From Flagellimonas sp. 389 (GTDB taxonomy: Bacteria > Bacteroidota > Bacteroidia > Flavobacteriales > Flavobacteriaceae), in contig NZ_JAHCMU010000022.1 in the NCBI RefSeq assembly GCF_018449435.1, forward strand, positions 1 to 64,000: a stretch of DNA of 64,000 nucleotides. The letters run 5' to 3'. Each line of letters starts with the position of its first letter. The first letter of the stretch is position 1. A program made the translations under genes and the position numbers. The notes beneath the pieces were generated by a model that saw only the letters and a list, made by a program, of their open reading frames with translations, did not search any database and was not told where the DNA came from. Below are positions 43,027 through 52,693 of the stretch, piece after piece.

Positions 43027-44190
43027 ATGAAAACTCTTGTTCCAAAATCTTTTACCGACCCTCACAAAGTTATCCGTCCATTGACCTATTTCTTTTTGCT
43101 TTTGGTTTTATCTCTATTCACTTTCAACTCTTGTGGCAAGGATGACACTTGTACCGAAAAAAAATGGTATCAAAATCTGGACGGAGATTCAGAAGGAAAT
43201 GATAAGGTTACCCTACTTTCCTGCGATAAGCCAAATGATTATATTGATGTTGGCGGTGATCCAGACGATACCAATGCGAATATTACCTCCAATTGCGAAC
43301 AAATGACCTATTATGCGGATCAGGACGAAGATGGCTATGGGGACCCGAACAATTCCATTACCCAATGCTCTGGAGTGGACATCCCGGTGGGCTATGTTGG
43401 GGACAATACAGATTGCAACGACGAAGATCCCGGCAAAACGATTATTGGGGCCACCCTTTATGCAGATACCGATGGGGACGGTTATGGAGACCCGGATTTT
43501 CCAATAATTGCAGAGACCTGTGATGATTTCATGGGCAACGTATTGGACAACACCGATTGTGATGACACCGATGGCGATAACTACCCGGGCTCCCAATATA
43601 TGGTATACCAGGACAATGACAACGACGGCCTAGGCAACCCAGAAGTTTCACAGACTGTTGCCGGTTGCACCTCCGTACCAGAGGGGTATGTAAAGGACAA
43701 CACCGATTGTAATGACCTAATAGCGGGACCATTATTTGTTGCTGCGGATTGGGTTGGTACTTTCGATGTTAAAAGAACGTATTACGATGGAGATGGTGTC
43801 ATTTCTTTTCTAAACTTTGAATGTATGATCGAAATCGTAGAGGGACAGCCAAACTCCCTCAAACTCATTGGTTTTTGGAATCCGGCGTATCCCGAAAGCA
43901 CCCTTACCATTAGTGTAGATCCATGTACCCAAAAAGCAACTTGGAATGAAGATATCGCTATAGGGTACTATCCGTCTGAACCGTACATGGGTGATATCCA
44001 TTGGGAAAGGGCGGATTATGGAAGCTATGCGACCCATAATATTACTGTGGACCCTCAGGATGCTTACGGATGGTGTACATTGGATCCTGATAATAAAACC
44101 ATCGAGCTATGGGGCGTTTCCAGAATTCCAGACCATGGCGTTTACTTTGGCCATTACTTATGTGAACTTAGCCCCCACGTTGAAGACTAA
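43027..44190 (+). CDS. Lipoprotein with MopE-type metal-binding repeats
   Basis: A 387-residue outer-membrane lipoprotein. The signal has a longer n-region and ends in the lipobox FNSC near residue 36. Residues about 60-235 carry three or four repeats of the MopE/thrombospondin-3-like pattern YADQDEDGYGDP ... GYVGDNTDCND, whose Asp-rich loops bind calcium or copper. Residues 240-387 form a separate beta-rich domain with four Cys. A LytTR-type repeat lies upstream and a terminator at 44212. Metal binding is inferred from the motif. Confidence 0.85.
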   Translation: MKTLVPKSFTDPHKVIRPLTYFFLLLVLSLFTFNSCGKDDTCTEKKWYQNLDGDSEGNDKVTLLSCDKPNDYIDVGGDPDDTNANITSNCEQMTYYADQDEDGYGDPNNSITQCSGVDIPVGYVGDNTDCNDEDPGKTIIGATLYADTDGDGYGDPDFPIIAETCDDFMGNVLDNTDCDDTDGDNYPGSQYMVYQDNDNDGLGNPEVSQTVAGCTSVPEGYVKDNTDCNDLIAGPLFVAADWVGTFDVKRTYYDGDGVISFLNFECMIEIVEGQPNSLKLIGFWNPAYPESTLTISVDPCTQKATWNEDIAIGYYPSEPYMGDIHWERADYGSYATHNITVDPQDAYGWCTLDPDNKTIELWGVSRIPDHGVYFGHYLCELSPHVED

Positions 44191-44211
44191 ACACGAACAT
44201 GCATAAAACGG

Positions 44212-44237
44212 GCCCTGGGATTTTTCAGGGCTTTTTT
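44212..44237 (+). terminator. Terminator after the MopE-like gene
   Basis: GCCCTG (44212-44217), an 8-base loop, CAGGGC (44226-44231) and six T. It ends the transcript of the gene at 43027. Confidence 0.85.
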
Positions 44238-44357
44238 CTCTAACTCCTATTTTCATAAACCAAAAAAACAATGAAATCAAAAATGTATCTTCATTCTGGA
44301 GAGGAGTCAATTGTCATGGACATGAATTTGTGCAAATACAATTTCATCTAGAAACCA

Positions 44358-44495
44358 ATGGTTTTAGAAAGTGAAAAAGTTATAGAGATATTTGAGCAAA
44401 CTTTAGATAGGGTCATGATAAGGAATATTAAATCTAGGTTCAACAATCCAACAGAAAAATATCTTGATGAATTGTTCAATAATTGGCAGAATTAA
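44358..44495 (+). CDS. Possible small protein (45 residues)
   Basis: ATG at 44358 opens a frame of 45 codons ending at 44493-44495, 10 bases before the lipoprotein remnant. The product is charged and likely helical (MVLESEKVIEIFEQTLDRV at the start, YLDELFNNWQN at the end). Codon use looks like neighbouring coding sequence, but there is no known family and no clear ribosome-binding site. The 120 bases before it hold only a 26-codon frame from 44270. Confidence 0.35.
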   Translation: MVLESEKVIEIFEQTLDRVMIRNIKSRFNNPTEKYLDELFNNWQN

Positions 44496-44505
44496 ACCTT
44501 ACATC

Positions 44506-44982
44506 ATGAAAAATATAGCTCTAACAAACTTTTTGTTGTTCATTGTTGCATGTGGTCCTGAGGCTCCCATGTTTGAAAGGCAATACATCATCCTAAACAG
44601 TTCTTCTCATCCAATTTTTTTAGAATTTTATAGAGATGGACAACCCAGTCTATTTAACGCAACAGCGCTTTCAATGTCGCAGCAATTGGAAGGCTCGATT
44701 CTTTCAAGAAGTGGTGGTTCTTGGGAAAGTTTGTCTCAAAGCAATAATTTGAGATTACCTTCTACATCATTTGAGACAGACTCTGTAGTAATTGTTTTCA
44801 ACAATGAAAAAAAAGCAACCTATACCATTTAGTTTATGCAATCGGGTCCAACTTTTAATCCAGCGGCAAGAAATCCACTCAGAGACACAGATTACAGTTC
44901 AATAGGTGATGATAGATTTCTTTTTCAAATAACAGATATAGATTTTGATAGTGCAGAAGATTGTGATGACGAATGCTTATAA
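44506..44982 (+). pseudogene. Lipoprotein gene interrupted by an in-frame TAG
   Basis: ATG 44506 starts a lipoprotein (signal NIALTNFLLFIVAC, Cys near 17) that reads for 108 residues to TAG 44830-44832. The same frame then continues without another stop for 49 codons to TAA 44980-44982, encoding NPLRDTDYSSIGDDRFLFQI and an Asp/Glu/Cys-rich end. The continuation, and the match to the usual Bacteroidota lipoprotein pattern DSVVIVFNNEKK followed by RN.L....Y, suggest a single ancestral gene of about 158 residues broken by one nonsense change. A truncated but functional protein is the alternative. Confidence 0.6.
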
Positions 44983-45022
44983 GTCTCGCTTTTGCTTTAT
45001 AACATAGCAAAAATTTACTATG

Positions 45023-46300
45023 TTACATGCTGGATTGTTCGCTATGCTCCGTTTCTGCATAAACGGTTTCAACAATCTTGTACAAGTCGGGTATTACCGT
45101 TCGCGCCAGTTTTGAATTACCATTGAACAGTACGCAAATGCCTAAATCATTGTCAGGGTATAATGCAATTTCATTTCTGTAGTCATTAACGCTACCGCCA
45201 TGGTGCCAAACGGTCTTGGTCTTTGAAGAACCAACTTCGTTCAACGTATGCACACGCCAACCAAATCCATAATGTGACGCTGCATGGTTTGGCCAACGCT
45301 GGTAATACTTATTATTGTTTCCAATTTTTATAAAAGGCCTAAAAGCGGCCTGGATGGATTCTGAACTTAATACTTCGGGATTATGGCCAAGCAAAAAATG
45401 CATCCATTTGCCCATATCCGTAGCACTGGCATTGATTCCTCCCGCAACTATGGCATTGTAGTACCTGTCTTTTAAGGGTAAACTTTTCCACCCATTCTTT
45501 CTTTTTGCATGGGGAAATGCGACATTTTTGGTACTGAGCAATGTATTATGATCCATAGAGATGGTAGCCATTCCCAAAGGTTTAAAAAAACGGTTTTGCA
45601 ACAACGCTTGAATATCCTTACCGGTCACCTTTCGCATTATTTCTTGACTGAGTGAAAACATAGCGTTTTGATAGCTGTACATAGTTCCAGGTTCGCTTAT
45701 GGGCGTTACTTCATTAAAACGCTTTGCAATGTTTGCAACAGGCAATCCCGCTTCCACCAAATTGGTGTAACTATGATAGGGAGTTCCCGAAGTATGCGAC
45801 AAAATATGGCAGAGTCTTACTTTTTGGGTATTGCTACTATCACCAAACTGGAATTCGGGAATATAATCTACTACTTTGTCATTCCAATCCAATTTTCCTT
45901 CAGCTTGTAAACTGGAAGCCAGTACCCCTGCAAATCCTTTAGATAAGGAACCAAGCCTGAATATGGTTTTTTCATCGATTCTGGCTTTTCCTTCAATACT
46001 TCGTTTTCCGAATCCGCCTGAAAACAAAATAGAATCACCATGTACGATACTTATTCCAGTTCCCACAACATCCCCAGAGGCTATTGCTCTCTTAAAATAA
46101 TCTTGCAAAGCAATTTTTAGTTTTTGCTGTTGCAAATAATATAATTGCTTTTCCTTTTCAGTAACTGTTCTATGCTCTAGTGTATCGTTATCGTTTGTAT
46201 ATCCATTGTAAACGGTTTCTTCCGCTTTATTTCCCGCGCCAATGACAAACAGCATAATAACTACCAGCGCACTAATGCCTAAAACTTTAATTCTGCCCAC
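45023..46300 (-). CDS. Serine hydrolase of the beta-lactamase/PBP4* family
   Basis: A 425-residue class C beta-lactamase-fold hydrolase with an N-terminal signal or anchor (GISALVVIMLFVIGAGN). Catalytic motifs: SxxK in GSLSKGFAG (about residue 120), Y-x-N in MYSYQNAMFSLS, and HxG in TVWHHGGSVNDYRNE. These enzymes are typically D-aminopeptidases, esterases or peptidoglycan hydrolases rather than antibiotic-resistance lactamases. It converges on the lipoprotein remnant and is divergent from the small membrane protein at 46623. Confidence 0.9.
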   Translation of the reverse strand: MGRIKVLGISALVVIMLFVIGAGNKAEETVYNGYTNDNDTLEHRTVTEKEKQLYYLQQQKLKIALQDYFKRAIASGDVVGTGISIVHGDSILFSGGFGKRSIEGKARIDEKTIFRLGSLSKGFAGVLASSLQAEGKLDWNDKVVDYIPEFQFGDSSNTQKVRLCHILSHTSGTPYHSYTNLVEAGLPVANIAKRFNEVTPISEPGTMYSYQNAMFSLSQEIMRKVTGKDIQALLQNRFFKPLGMATISMDHNTLLSTKNVAFPHAKRKNGWKSLPLKDRYYNAIVAGGINASATDMGKWMHFLLGHNPEVLSSESIQAAFRPFIKIGNNNKYYQRWPNHAASHYGFGWRVHTLNEVGSSKTKTVWHHGGSVNDYRNEIALYPDNDLGICVLFNGNSKLARTVIPDLYKIVETVYAETEHSEQSSM

Positions 46301-46513
46301 AGGTTTTAATTGATTTATTCTGCATTCTTATTCAAAATAGAAAGTGCTTATAGTAGTAACTAGCTACTACGCCATTTTATTGCCGTAAACATAAAAACAC
46401 AACCGTACACTTATCGATGGATGATTTTTTGAACAGTAAATGGCATAAGTACCTCTATTCAAAAGCTTCAATCTAGCATGATTTTGTTGTGATTTAACTC
46501 TTTATGGACGTAT

Positions 46514-46579
46514 TTATCAATTCAAATGCCCTCTACATCAATTGGCCAATACAACCTTAAGCCTAAAAATATAGTTTTA
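46514..46579 (+). promoter_or_regulatory. LytTR-type direct-repeat operator plus -7 element
   Basis: TTATCAATT (46514-46522) and ACATCAATT (46535-46543) are a 21-bp-period direct repeat. TAGTTTTA (46572-46579) begins exactly 29 bp after the second repeat, and the proposed start codon 46623 is 80 bp after it. The spacer CAAATGCCCTC is nearly the same as at 640 (CATATGCCCTA). The rest of the 46301-46513 gap shows nothing recognisable. Confidence 0.6.
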
Positions 46580-46622
46580 TCCAAAAGATAATGGATTGAA
46601 ATCAATAAACATAGAGTTTCAT

Positions 46623-47030
46623 ATGGTAAAAATAAAATTCAGTAAAAAGCGAATGCTGGTCAATATATACTTCGCAATTTCATGGATTGTTCTAAGTATT
46701 TTTATTTATAAGGTCAGTAACAAAATGGGATATTTCTTTTTTATGTCTATTGCATTATCCGTAATCTATTTAATGTTTTACTTCTATCAACGGAGAATGC
46801 AGTACTTAACAATTAAAAACAGAACCATAAAAAAGAACTCGCTCTTTGCAAAAAGTATACTTCTGAACGAAATAGTAGAAATCAAAAGAATTGGAAATAC
46901 CATATGTATTTTAAAAACTTCCGATAAAATACTTACAATTTACACTGATTTTATTGAAAAAGACTCTCTGATTAAACTAAATGACATTCTGAACGCTATC
47001 GAAATGAAAATAAAAGTCATATCAAATTAA
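46623..47030 (+). CDS. Small membrane protein with two TM segments
   Basis: A 135-residue protein. ATG 46623 is preferred over TTG 46596 because it places the operator at the same distance (80 bp) as in the other two genes of the set. Two transmembrane segments (VNIYFAISWIVLSIFIY and YFFFMSIALSVIYLMFYFY) are followed by a cytoplasmic beta-rich domain of about 85 residues (YLTIKNRTIKKNSLFAKSIL) resembling bacterial PH-like domains. Function unknown. Confidence 0.7.
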   Translation: MVKIKFSKKRMLVNIYFAISWIVLSIFIYKVSNKMGYFFFMSIALSVIYLMFYFYQRRMQYLTIKNRTIKKNSLFAKSILLNEIVEIKRIGNTICILKTSDKILTIYTDFIEKDSLIKLNDILNAIEMKIKVISN

Positions 47031-47052
47031 ATCGATCAGCCACAATTTGATT

Positions 47053-48642
47053 CTATAAAATATAATCCGTGCTCAAGAAGTTACTCACCTTGGCTTCCAA
47101 GAGCTGTTCAATGGTTTGATTGTTGAGCTCATTATCCTTGAACGCAACGAACGTACGTATGGAGAACGAACGCAACGCATCATGAACACTAAGGGTCGAT
47201 TGTGCTGAATCCTTCCTGCCCGTAAAAGGGTATACATCTGGACCTCTTTGACAGGAACTGTTCAAGTTCACTCGACAGACCAAATTGGCCAATGTATCGA
47301 TCAAGGGTGAAAGCGTATAAACATCTTTACCAAACAGACTCACTTGTTGTCCATAATTGGATGCTGCCATATCATCCAAGGGTTCCTCTATGTCTTTGAA
47401 CGATACTACGGGTATGATTGGACCAAATTGTTCCTCTTCATAAACTCGCATATCCTTTGAGACGGGATACAAAACGGCAGGCCAAATGTAATTCTCAGAC
47501 TGTTTTCCACCTTTCTTGTTTTTGATTTTTGCACCCTTTGCCTTGGCGTCATCCAGCAATTCCTGAATGTATGCAGGCTTGTCAGGCTCGGGCAATGGTG
47601 TCAACTTTGCACCATCGTCCCATGGGTTGCCAAATTTTAGGGAATCTACTTTTGATGAAAATCGTTTTAAAAATTCCTCTTTTATATCTTCATGGACATA
47701 AATCACCTTCAATGCCGTACATCGTTGGCCATTAAAAGAAAGTGTTCCGGCAATACATTCATCAATGGTAAGGTCTAAATCAGCATCTGGAAGAATAATG
47801 GCCGGATTTTTAGCTTCCAGACCCAATACCAACCGTAATCTATTACTTTTTGGGTGTTGGTCCTGTAACGCATTTGCAGATTTGCTGTTACCAATTAGTG
47901 CCAAGACATCTATTTTGCCCGTTTTCATAATAGGTGCCGCTACTGCCCTACCTCTACCAAAAAGAATGTTGACCACGCCTTTGGGAAAACTACTTTGAAA
48001 AGCTTCTAAAAGCGGTGTAATCAATAAAACCCCAAATTTGGCAGGTTTAAAGATAGTCGTGTTGCCCATAATAATAGCGGGAATCAAAAGTGCAAAGGTC
48101 TCGTTCAATGGGTAGTTATAGGGCCCTAAACACAACACAACTCCTAAAGGCCCCCTTCGTATGTGCGCGTAAACACCATCATGTTTTTGAAACTTGGCCG
48201 AATCACGGTCCAGTTTCTTATAATCCTCGATAGTATCATAAATATACTCAACGGTACGATCGAATTCCTTGTAGGAATCAGGTTTGGATTTTCCAATCTC
48301 CCACATCAAGAGCTTGACCACCTCTTCCCGTTTTTGCTCCATCTTTTTAACGAAGGTCTCCATACACTCAATACGGTCTTTTACCTTCATCGTTGGCCAA
48401 ACACCTTGACCTTTTCCGTAAGCACTTAAAGCCGCATCCAAGGCTTCTGCTGCTTCCGCTTCACCCATATCTGGAATACTGCCCAGGACAGTGTGTTTAT
48501 ATTCTTCTGTAGAGGAAATTGTGGAGATTACCTCGGTGGTACTTCCACCCCACTCCTTTAACTCCCCGTCGACCAAGTAATGCCTTTGATGGGTTTGTTC
48601 GTTTATTTGAAATGCTGACGGTATCACTGCTTTAGCTTGCAT
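47053..48642 (-). CDS. gapN: NADP-dependent glyceraldehyde-3-phosphate dehydrogenase-like ALDH
   Basis: A 529-residue aldehyde dehydrogenase of the non-phosphorylating GapN type. [18 protein letters not shown] (about 175), the nucleotide site [12 protein letters not shown], the general base Glu in [12 protein letters not shown] and the catalytic Cys in [14 protein letters not shown] (about 305) are visible. It oxidises glyceraldehyde 3-phosphate directly to 3-phosphoglycerate while making NADPH. A palindrome AAAACGTTTT lies 95 bp upstream. Specificity within the family is inferred. Confidence 0.85.
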   Translation of the reverse strand: MQAKAVIPSAFQINEQTHQRHYLVDGELKEWGGSTTEVISTISSTEEYKHTVLGSIPDMGEAEAAEALDAALSAYGKGQGVWPTMKVKDRIECMETFVKKMEQKREEVVKLLMWEIGKSKPDSYKEFDRTVEYIYDTIEDYKKLDRDSAKFQKHDGVYAHIRRGPLGVVLCLGPYNYPLNETFALLIPAIIMGNTTIFKPAKFGVLLITPLLEAFQSSFPKGVVNILFGRGRAVAAPIMKTGKIDVLALIGNSKSANALQDQHPKSNRLRLVLGLEAKNPAIILPDADLDLTIDECIAGTLSFNGQRCTALKVIYVHEDIKEEFLKRFSSKVDSLKFGNPWDDGAKLTPLPEPDKPAYIQELLDDAKAKGAKIKNKKGGKQSENYIWPAVLYPVSKDMRVYEEEQFGPIIPVVSFKDIEEPLDDMAASNYGQQVSLFGKDVYTLSPLIDTLANLVCRVNLNSSCQRGPDVYPFTGRKDSAQSTLSVHDALRSFSIRTFVAFKDNELNNQTIEQLLEAKVSNFLSTDYIL

Positions 48643-48736
48643 AACTCTATGCTTTAAGTTTGTGTTCTGGTGTATGAAATTTTATTCTATATAAAGCTAA
48701 CATTAAAAATCCCATATTTAGAATAGTCTGAAAACG

Positions 48737-48746
48737 AAAACGTTTT
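48737..48746. promoter_or_regulatory. AAAACGTTTT palindrome upstream of gapN
   Basis: A perfect 10-bp palindrome, preceded by another AAAACG half. The core AACGTT resembles operators of LacI/GalR-type regulators. It lies 95 bp before the gapN start in the 147-bp gap after ilvA. Function is inferred. Confidence 0.3.
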
Positions 48747-48789
48747 AATCTGGACTTTATCAAAAATTAACTGAAATTTGTTATTAAAC

Positions 48790-50055
48790 TTAGACCAGAT
48801 ATTGAAAAAGGTCTGGTTTATTGTTCAAATAGTCTCCAAAAAAATTATTTGCTTTCATTCGCTCGATCAACGGCTTCAAATCTTCTGAAGACTTCAGTTC
48901 AATTCCAACAACTGCTGGCGCATTTTCCCTGCTCGACTTCTTAGAATACTCAAAATGGGTAATATCATCATTAGGTCCTAAAATATCGGCAACAAATTCT
49001 TTAAGTGCTCCCGGTCGTTGTGGAAATCGAATAATAAAATAATGTTTGAGGTTTCCATACAACAATGCCCTCTCTTTTATTTCCGCTGTCCGAGTGATGT
49101 CGTTGTTACTACCGCCAATGACACAAACTACATTTTTACCTTTTATCTCCTCACGGAAGTCATATAGCGCCGCAACCGTCAATGCAGCTGCAGGCTCTAC
49201 CACAATGGCATCCCTGTTATATAAATCCAGAATGGTTTGGCAAACTTTGCCCTCTGGTACGGTTACCATTTTATACAAATGATTTTTACAAATTTCGAAG
49301 GTATCCTGGCCAACTTTTTGAACCGCTGCACCATCAATAAATTTATCGATGGTATCCAATTTTACTACAGCTCCCTTTTCTAAAGACTTTTTCATGGAAG
49401 GGGCACCAGCTGGCTCCACACCAACAATTTTTGTTTGTGGTGACAATGCCTTAAAAATTCCACAAAGGCCCGAAGCCAATCCACCACCGCCAACTGCCAC
49501 AAAAATATAATCGATTTGGCTTTCAGATTGATCAATCAATTCCAATCCAACGGTAGCTTGCCCTTCTATTGTTTTAGGGTCATCAAAAGGGTGCACAAAC
49601 GTTTTTCCGTCCGCACCGCACTTGTCCATCGCCATTTTGAACGCATCGTCGAACGTATCACCTTCCAGAATCACTTCAATCCATTTTTTACCGAACATTT
49701 TAGTCTGTTCGATTTTTTGCTTGGGTGTAACCGCAGGCATATAAATGGTACCTTTCACCCCAAGGTGGTTACAGGCAAAAGCCACCCCTTGAGCATGGTT
49801 TCCGGCACTGGCACAGACCACTCCCCTTTCTAACTGTTCTTTGGAAAGTGAATTTATTTTATTGAAAGCACCGCGAATTTTATAACTGCGTACCCTATGC
49901 AAATCTTCCCTTTTTAAAAGAATCGAAGCATCAAATTCTGTAGAATACCGAATGCTTTCCATTAACGGTGTCACTTCTGCCACTTGCTTTATGGTCTCAG
50001 CAGCTTTCCGTACATCCGCTACTTTTGGAAAATATGTGGTCGCTGTTTTCTTCAT
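48790..50055 (-). CDS. ilvA: Threonine ammonia-lyase
   Basis: A 421-residue PLP enzyme that makes 2-oxobutanoate for isoleucine. The PLP lysine lies in RVRSYKIRGAFNKI (about 57), the phosphate-binding loop is AVGGGGLASGL (about 180), and ASAGNHAQGVAFAC precedes it. Residues about 335-421 form the single ACT-like regulatory domain (YFIIRFPQRPGALKEFVADI). Length corresponds to the shorter, one-regulatory-domain type. It is the last gene of the ilv block, 24 bp after ilvC. Confidence 0.95.
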   Translation of the reverse strand: MKKTATTYFPKVADVRKAAETIKQVAEVTPLMESIRYSTEFDASILLKREDLHRVRSYKIRGAFNKINSLSKEQLERGVVCASAGNHAQGVAFACNHLGVKGTIYMPAVTPKQKIEQTKMFGKKWIEVILEGDTFDDAFKMAMDKCGADGKTFVHPFDDPKTIEGQATVGLELIDQSESQIDYIFVAVGGGGLASGLCGIFKALSPQTKIVGVEPAGAPSMKKSLEKGAVVKLDTIDKFIDGAAVQKVGQDTFEICKNHLYKMVTVPEGKVCQTILDLYNRDAIVVEPAAALTVAALYDFREEIKGKNVVCVIGGSNNDITRTAEIKERALLYGNLKHYFIIRFPQRPGALKEFVADILGPNDDITHFEYSKKSSRENAPAVVGIELKSSEDLKPLIERMKANNFFGDYLNNKPDLFQYLV

Positions 50056-50079
50056 TTAATCCTTCAACTTCTGGCAACC

Positions 50080-51555
50080 CTATGCAATTGGTTTCATGGC
50101 AGTCATGGATTCTCTTAATCTAGCACCAACAATTTCTACAGGATGTTCCCTCAAGGCTTTATTAACAGCAATAAGCCGCTGATTATCTACACCAGTATCT
50201 TTTCCTTCGCCATAGTGCTTGCCAACAACATCGGTATCAATATCTTTCATAAAGCCTTCCAAAAGAGGTTTACAGGCATGGTCGAACAGATAGCAACCGT
50301 ATTCAGCGGTATCGGATATGACTCGGTTCATCTCAAAAAGCTTCTTTCTGGCAATGGTATTAGCTATTAACGGGGTCTCGTGCAAAGACTCATAATAGGC
50401 AGATTCATCAATGATTCCAGATTCCGTCATTGTCTCAAAAGCCAATTCAACCCCAGATTTCACAAAGGCAACCATCAATACGCCATTATCGTAGTATTCT
50501 TGCTCCGAAATGGTGTCGTCGCCTGCGGGTATCTTTTCAAAAGCAGTTTCTCCTGTCTCTGCCCTCCATGTCAATAAATTTTTATCATCGTTTGCCCAAT
50601 CTTCCATCATGGTTTTGGAAAAATGGCCACTCATGATATCGTCCATATGTTTTTGGAAAAGGGGTCTCATAATTTCCTTTAATTCTTCGGCCAAATCAAA
50701 TGCCTTTATTTTGGCAGGATTAGACAATCTATCCATCATATTGGTAATTCCACCTTGCTTTAGGCCTTCTGTAATGGTTTCCCATCCATATTGAATCAAT
50801 TTAGAGGCATATCCTGCATCAACTCCTTTTTCCAACATTTTATCAAAAGAAAGTATGGAACCTGTTTGCAACAAGCCGCAAAGAATGGTCTGCTCTCCCA
50901 TTAAATCAGATTTCACCTCAGCGACAAAAGAAGATTCCAGTACACCTGCTTTATGACCACCAGTACCCGCAGCATATGCCTTGGCTTGGGCCAAACCTTT
51001 TCCTTCTGGGTCATTTTCTGGATGCACGGCTATCAAGGTAGGGACACCAAAGCCTCTTTTGTACTCTTCCCTAACCTCAGAACCTGGACTCTTAGGGGCT
51101 ACCATGATTACGGTCAGGTCTTCTCTTACCTGCATTCCTTCTTCAACGATATTGAACCCATGGGAGTAGGATAATGTAGCGCCTTTTTTCATAAGCGGCA
51201 TCACCGCACTTACTACATTTGTGTGCTGTTTGTCCGGAGTTAGGTTAATGACCAAATCTGCACTTGGAATCAATTCTTCATAAGTGCCAGCAGTAAAATT
51301 ATTTTCCTTGGCATTTTTAAAGGATTGTCGTTCTTCCTTTATAGCTGCTTCCCGTAACGCATATGAAATATCCAATCCGGAATCTCGCATGTTCAAACCC
51401 TGATTAAGCCCTTGAGCCCCGCAACCTACAATTACAATTTTCTTTCCTTTTAGTGCCGTTACACCATCTGAAAACTCGGACGAGTCCATAAATCTACATT
51501 TTCCCAACTGTGTTAATTGATCACGCAATGAAAGTGTATTGAAATAATTTGCCAT
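50080..51555 (-). CDS. ilvC: Ketol-acid reductoisomerase, class II
   Basis: A 491-residue IlvC of the long class II form. It contains the NADPH loop [20 protein letters not shown] (about 38-57), [12 protein letters not shown] and the magnesium-binding [16 protein letters not shown]. The duplicated knotted C-terminal domain (residues about 210-490) separates it from the ~330-residue class I enzymes. It follows ilvN by 22 bp. Confidence 0.97.
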   Translation of the reverse strand: MANYFNTLSLRDQLTQLGKCRFMDSSEFSDGVTALKGKKIVIVGCGAQGLNQGLNMRDSGLDISYALREAAIKEERQSFKNAKENNFTAGTYEELIPSADLVINLTPDKQHTNVVSAVMPLMKKGATLSYSHGFNIVEEGMQVREDLTVIMVAPKSPGSEVREEYKRGFGVPTLIAVHPENDPEGKGLAQAKAYAAGTGGHKAGVLESSFVAEVKSDLMGEQTILCGLLQTGSILSFDKMLEKGVDAGYASKLIQYGWETITEGLKQGGITNMMDRLSNPAKIKAFDLAEELKEIMRPLFQKHMDDIMSGHFSKTMMEDWANDDKNLLTWRAETGETAFEKIPAGDDTISEQEYYDNGVLMVAFVKSGVELAFETMTESGIIDESAYYESLHETPLIANTIARKKLFEMNRVISDTAEYGCYLFDHACKPLLEGFMKDIDTDVVGKHYGEGKDTGVDNQRLIAVNKALREHPVEIVGARLRESMTAMKPIA

Positions 51556-51577
51556 TTTAATTCTGTATTTAGTCTAT

Positions 51578-52105
51578 TTATTGATTTTGAAATTCGAGTA
51601 AAATATCGGTAATGGGCATTTTAGCTTTGCTTACCGCAATTCTTCCAGAGCGCACAAATTGCATAATGCCATAAGGCTCCAATGCATCGTGCATTTCATC
51701 TATTTCGTGCCTACGACCTGTTTTAGCGATTACAAAGAAATCTCTGGCTACCGTCACGATTTGAGAATTGCTTTCCTTTATAATATTTTGAATCTGTCGT
51801 TCATCGAACAGTAAATCAGAAGCTATTTTAAATAAGGCGGATTCCTGATAAATTGTTTCTTCATCGGTGTGATAGTAGGCTTTGATTACCTCGACCTGTT
51901 TTTCTATTTGGCCGACTATCTTTCGTGTCCAATCTTCAGTCGTAAAAATTACTATCGTAAATTTTGAAACTCCTTCAATCTCTGATTTTGAAACATTTAA
52001 ACCTTCTATATTAATGTGTCGCTTTAAAAATATTCCAGATATTCTGTTTAAAAGTCCGACGTTATTTTCTGAATAAACCGAAATGGTATACCACTGTTTT
52101 TCCAT
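51578..52105 (-). CDS. ilvN: Acetolactate synthase small (regulatory) subunit
   Basis: A 175-residue regulatory subunit with an N-terminal ACT domain (YTISVYSENNVGLLNRISGI, FLKRHINIEGLNVS) and a C-terminal domain (IVTVARDFFVIAKTGRRHEI). It senses valine for the IlvB subunit. It is separated from ilvB by the methyltransferase gene, with 2-bp spacing from the latter. Confidence 0.93.
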   Translation of the reverse strand: MEKQWYTISVYSENNVGLLNRISGIFLKRHINIEGLNVSKSEIEGVSKFTIVIFTTEDWTRKIVGQIEKQVEVIKAYYHTDEETIYQESALFKIASDLLFDERQIQNIIKESNSQIVTVARDFFVIAKTGRRHEIDEMHDALEPYGIMQFVRSGRIAVSKAKMPITDILLEFQNQ

Positions 52106-52107
52106 TC

Positions 52108-52692
52108 TTATTTTATTTTCACGGCAACGATTACACCCGTTGACCAGTCCATTTTTGTAATTGAAAAATCTTTTCTTGCTTCCAACGTTTCAATTAGTGA
52201 ATATGCGTTTTCCTTATGACCTTCTGGCCAATTGGCTTGTTTCTGCATATCATCAATTACATAAAATCCTCCGATTTTAATTAATTCCAATGTTTCCTTC
52301 AAGAAGCTATATTTTCCAGGCCATGCATCGGCAAAGATTAAATCAAACTTTTCCTTCTCATTATATTCGGACAACCAAACGACTGCATCAGCATGTATCA
52401 ATTGAAGCTGTTCCTCTTCGCCAAAAAATTCATTTGCTATTTGAATAAGTTCGCCATCATTATCAATACTGATAAGTTTAGAATTCTTGTCCATTCCCTC
52501 TAACATCCAAGCCATAGACAGCCCTATTCCTGTTCCCAGTTCCAAAAAAATACCGTTTGGTTTTGAAGCTATCAGTGTTTTTAGCAATGTCCCGATATAG
52601 ATATCCGAAGGCATCGTAAATCCTATCTCTTCCGATTTGGCAAGTAAACCAGGATATACTTGCGGTGTATCTAAAATCGTAGTCTGGTCCAT
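52108..52692 (-). CDS. Class I SAM-dependent methyltransferase (O-methyltransferase-like)
   Basis: A 194-residue Rossmann methyltransferase: SAM loop IFLELGTGIGLSMAWML (about 48-64), acidic ribose contact LISIDNDGE, then FDLIFADAWPGKYSFLKE and the metal-site acidic pair in YVIDDM. This is the pattern of O-methyltransferase family 3. It sits between ilvB and ilvN with 1- and 2-bp gaps, so it is co-expressed with valine/isoleucine synthesis. Substrate unknown. Confidence 0.85.
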   Translation of the reverse strand: MDQTTILDTPQVYPGLLAKSEEIGFTMPSDIYIGTLLKTLIASKPNGIFLELGTGIGLSMAWMLEGMDKNSKLISIDNDGELIQIANEFFGEEEQLQLIHADAVVWLSEYNEKEKFDLIFADAWPGKYSFLKETLELIKIGGFYVIDDMQKQANWPEGHKENAYSLIETLEARKDFSITKMDWSTGVIVAVKIK

Positions 52693-52693
52693 C

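Noticed and set aside
43213..43596. 127-codon minus-strand frame with repetitive Val/Ile content
   Set aside because: Antisense shadow of the Asp/Gly-rich MopE-like repeats; the plus-strand gene has signal peptide, promoter and terminator.
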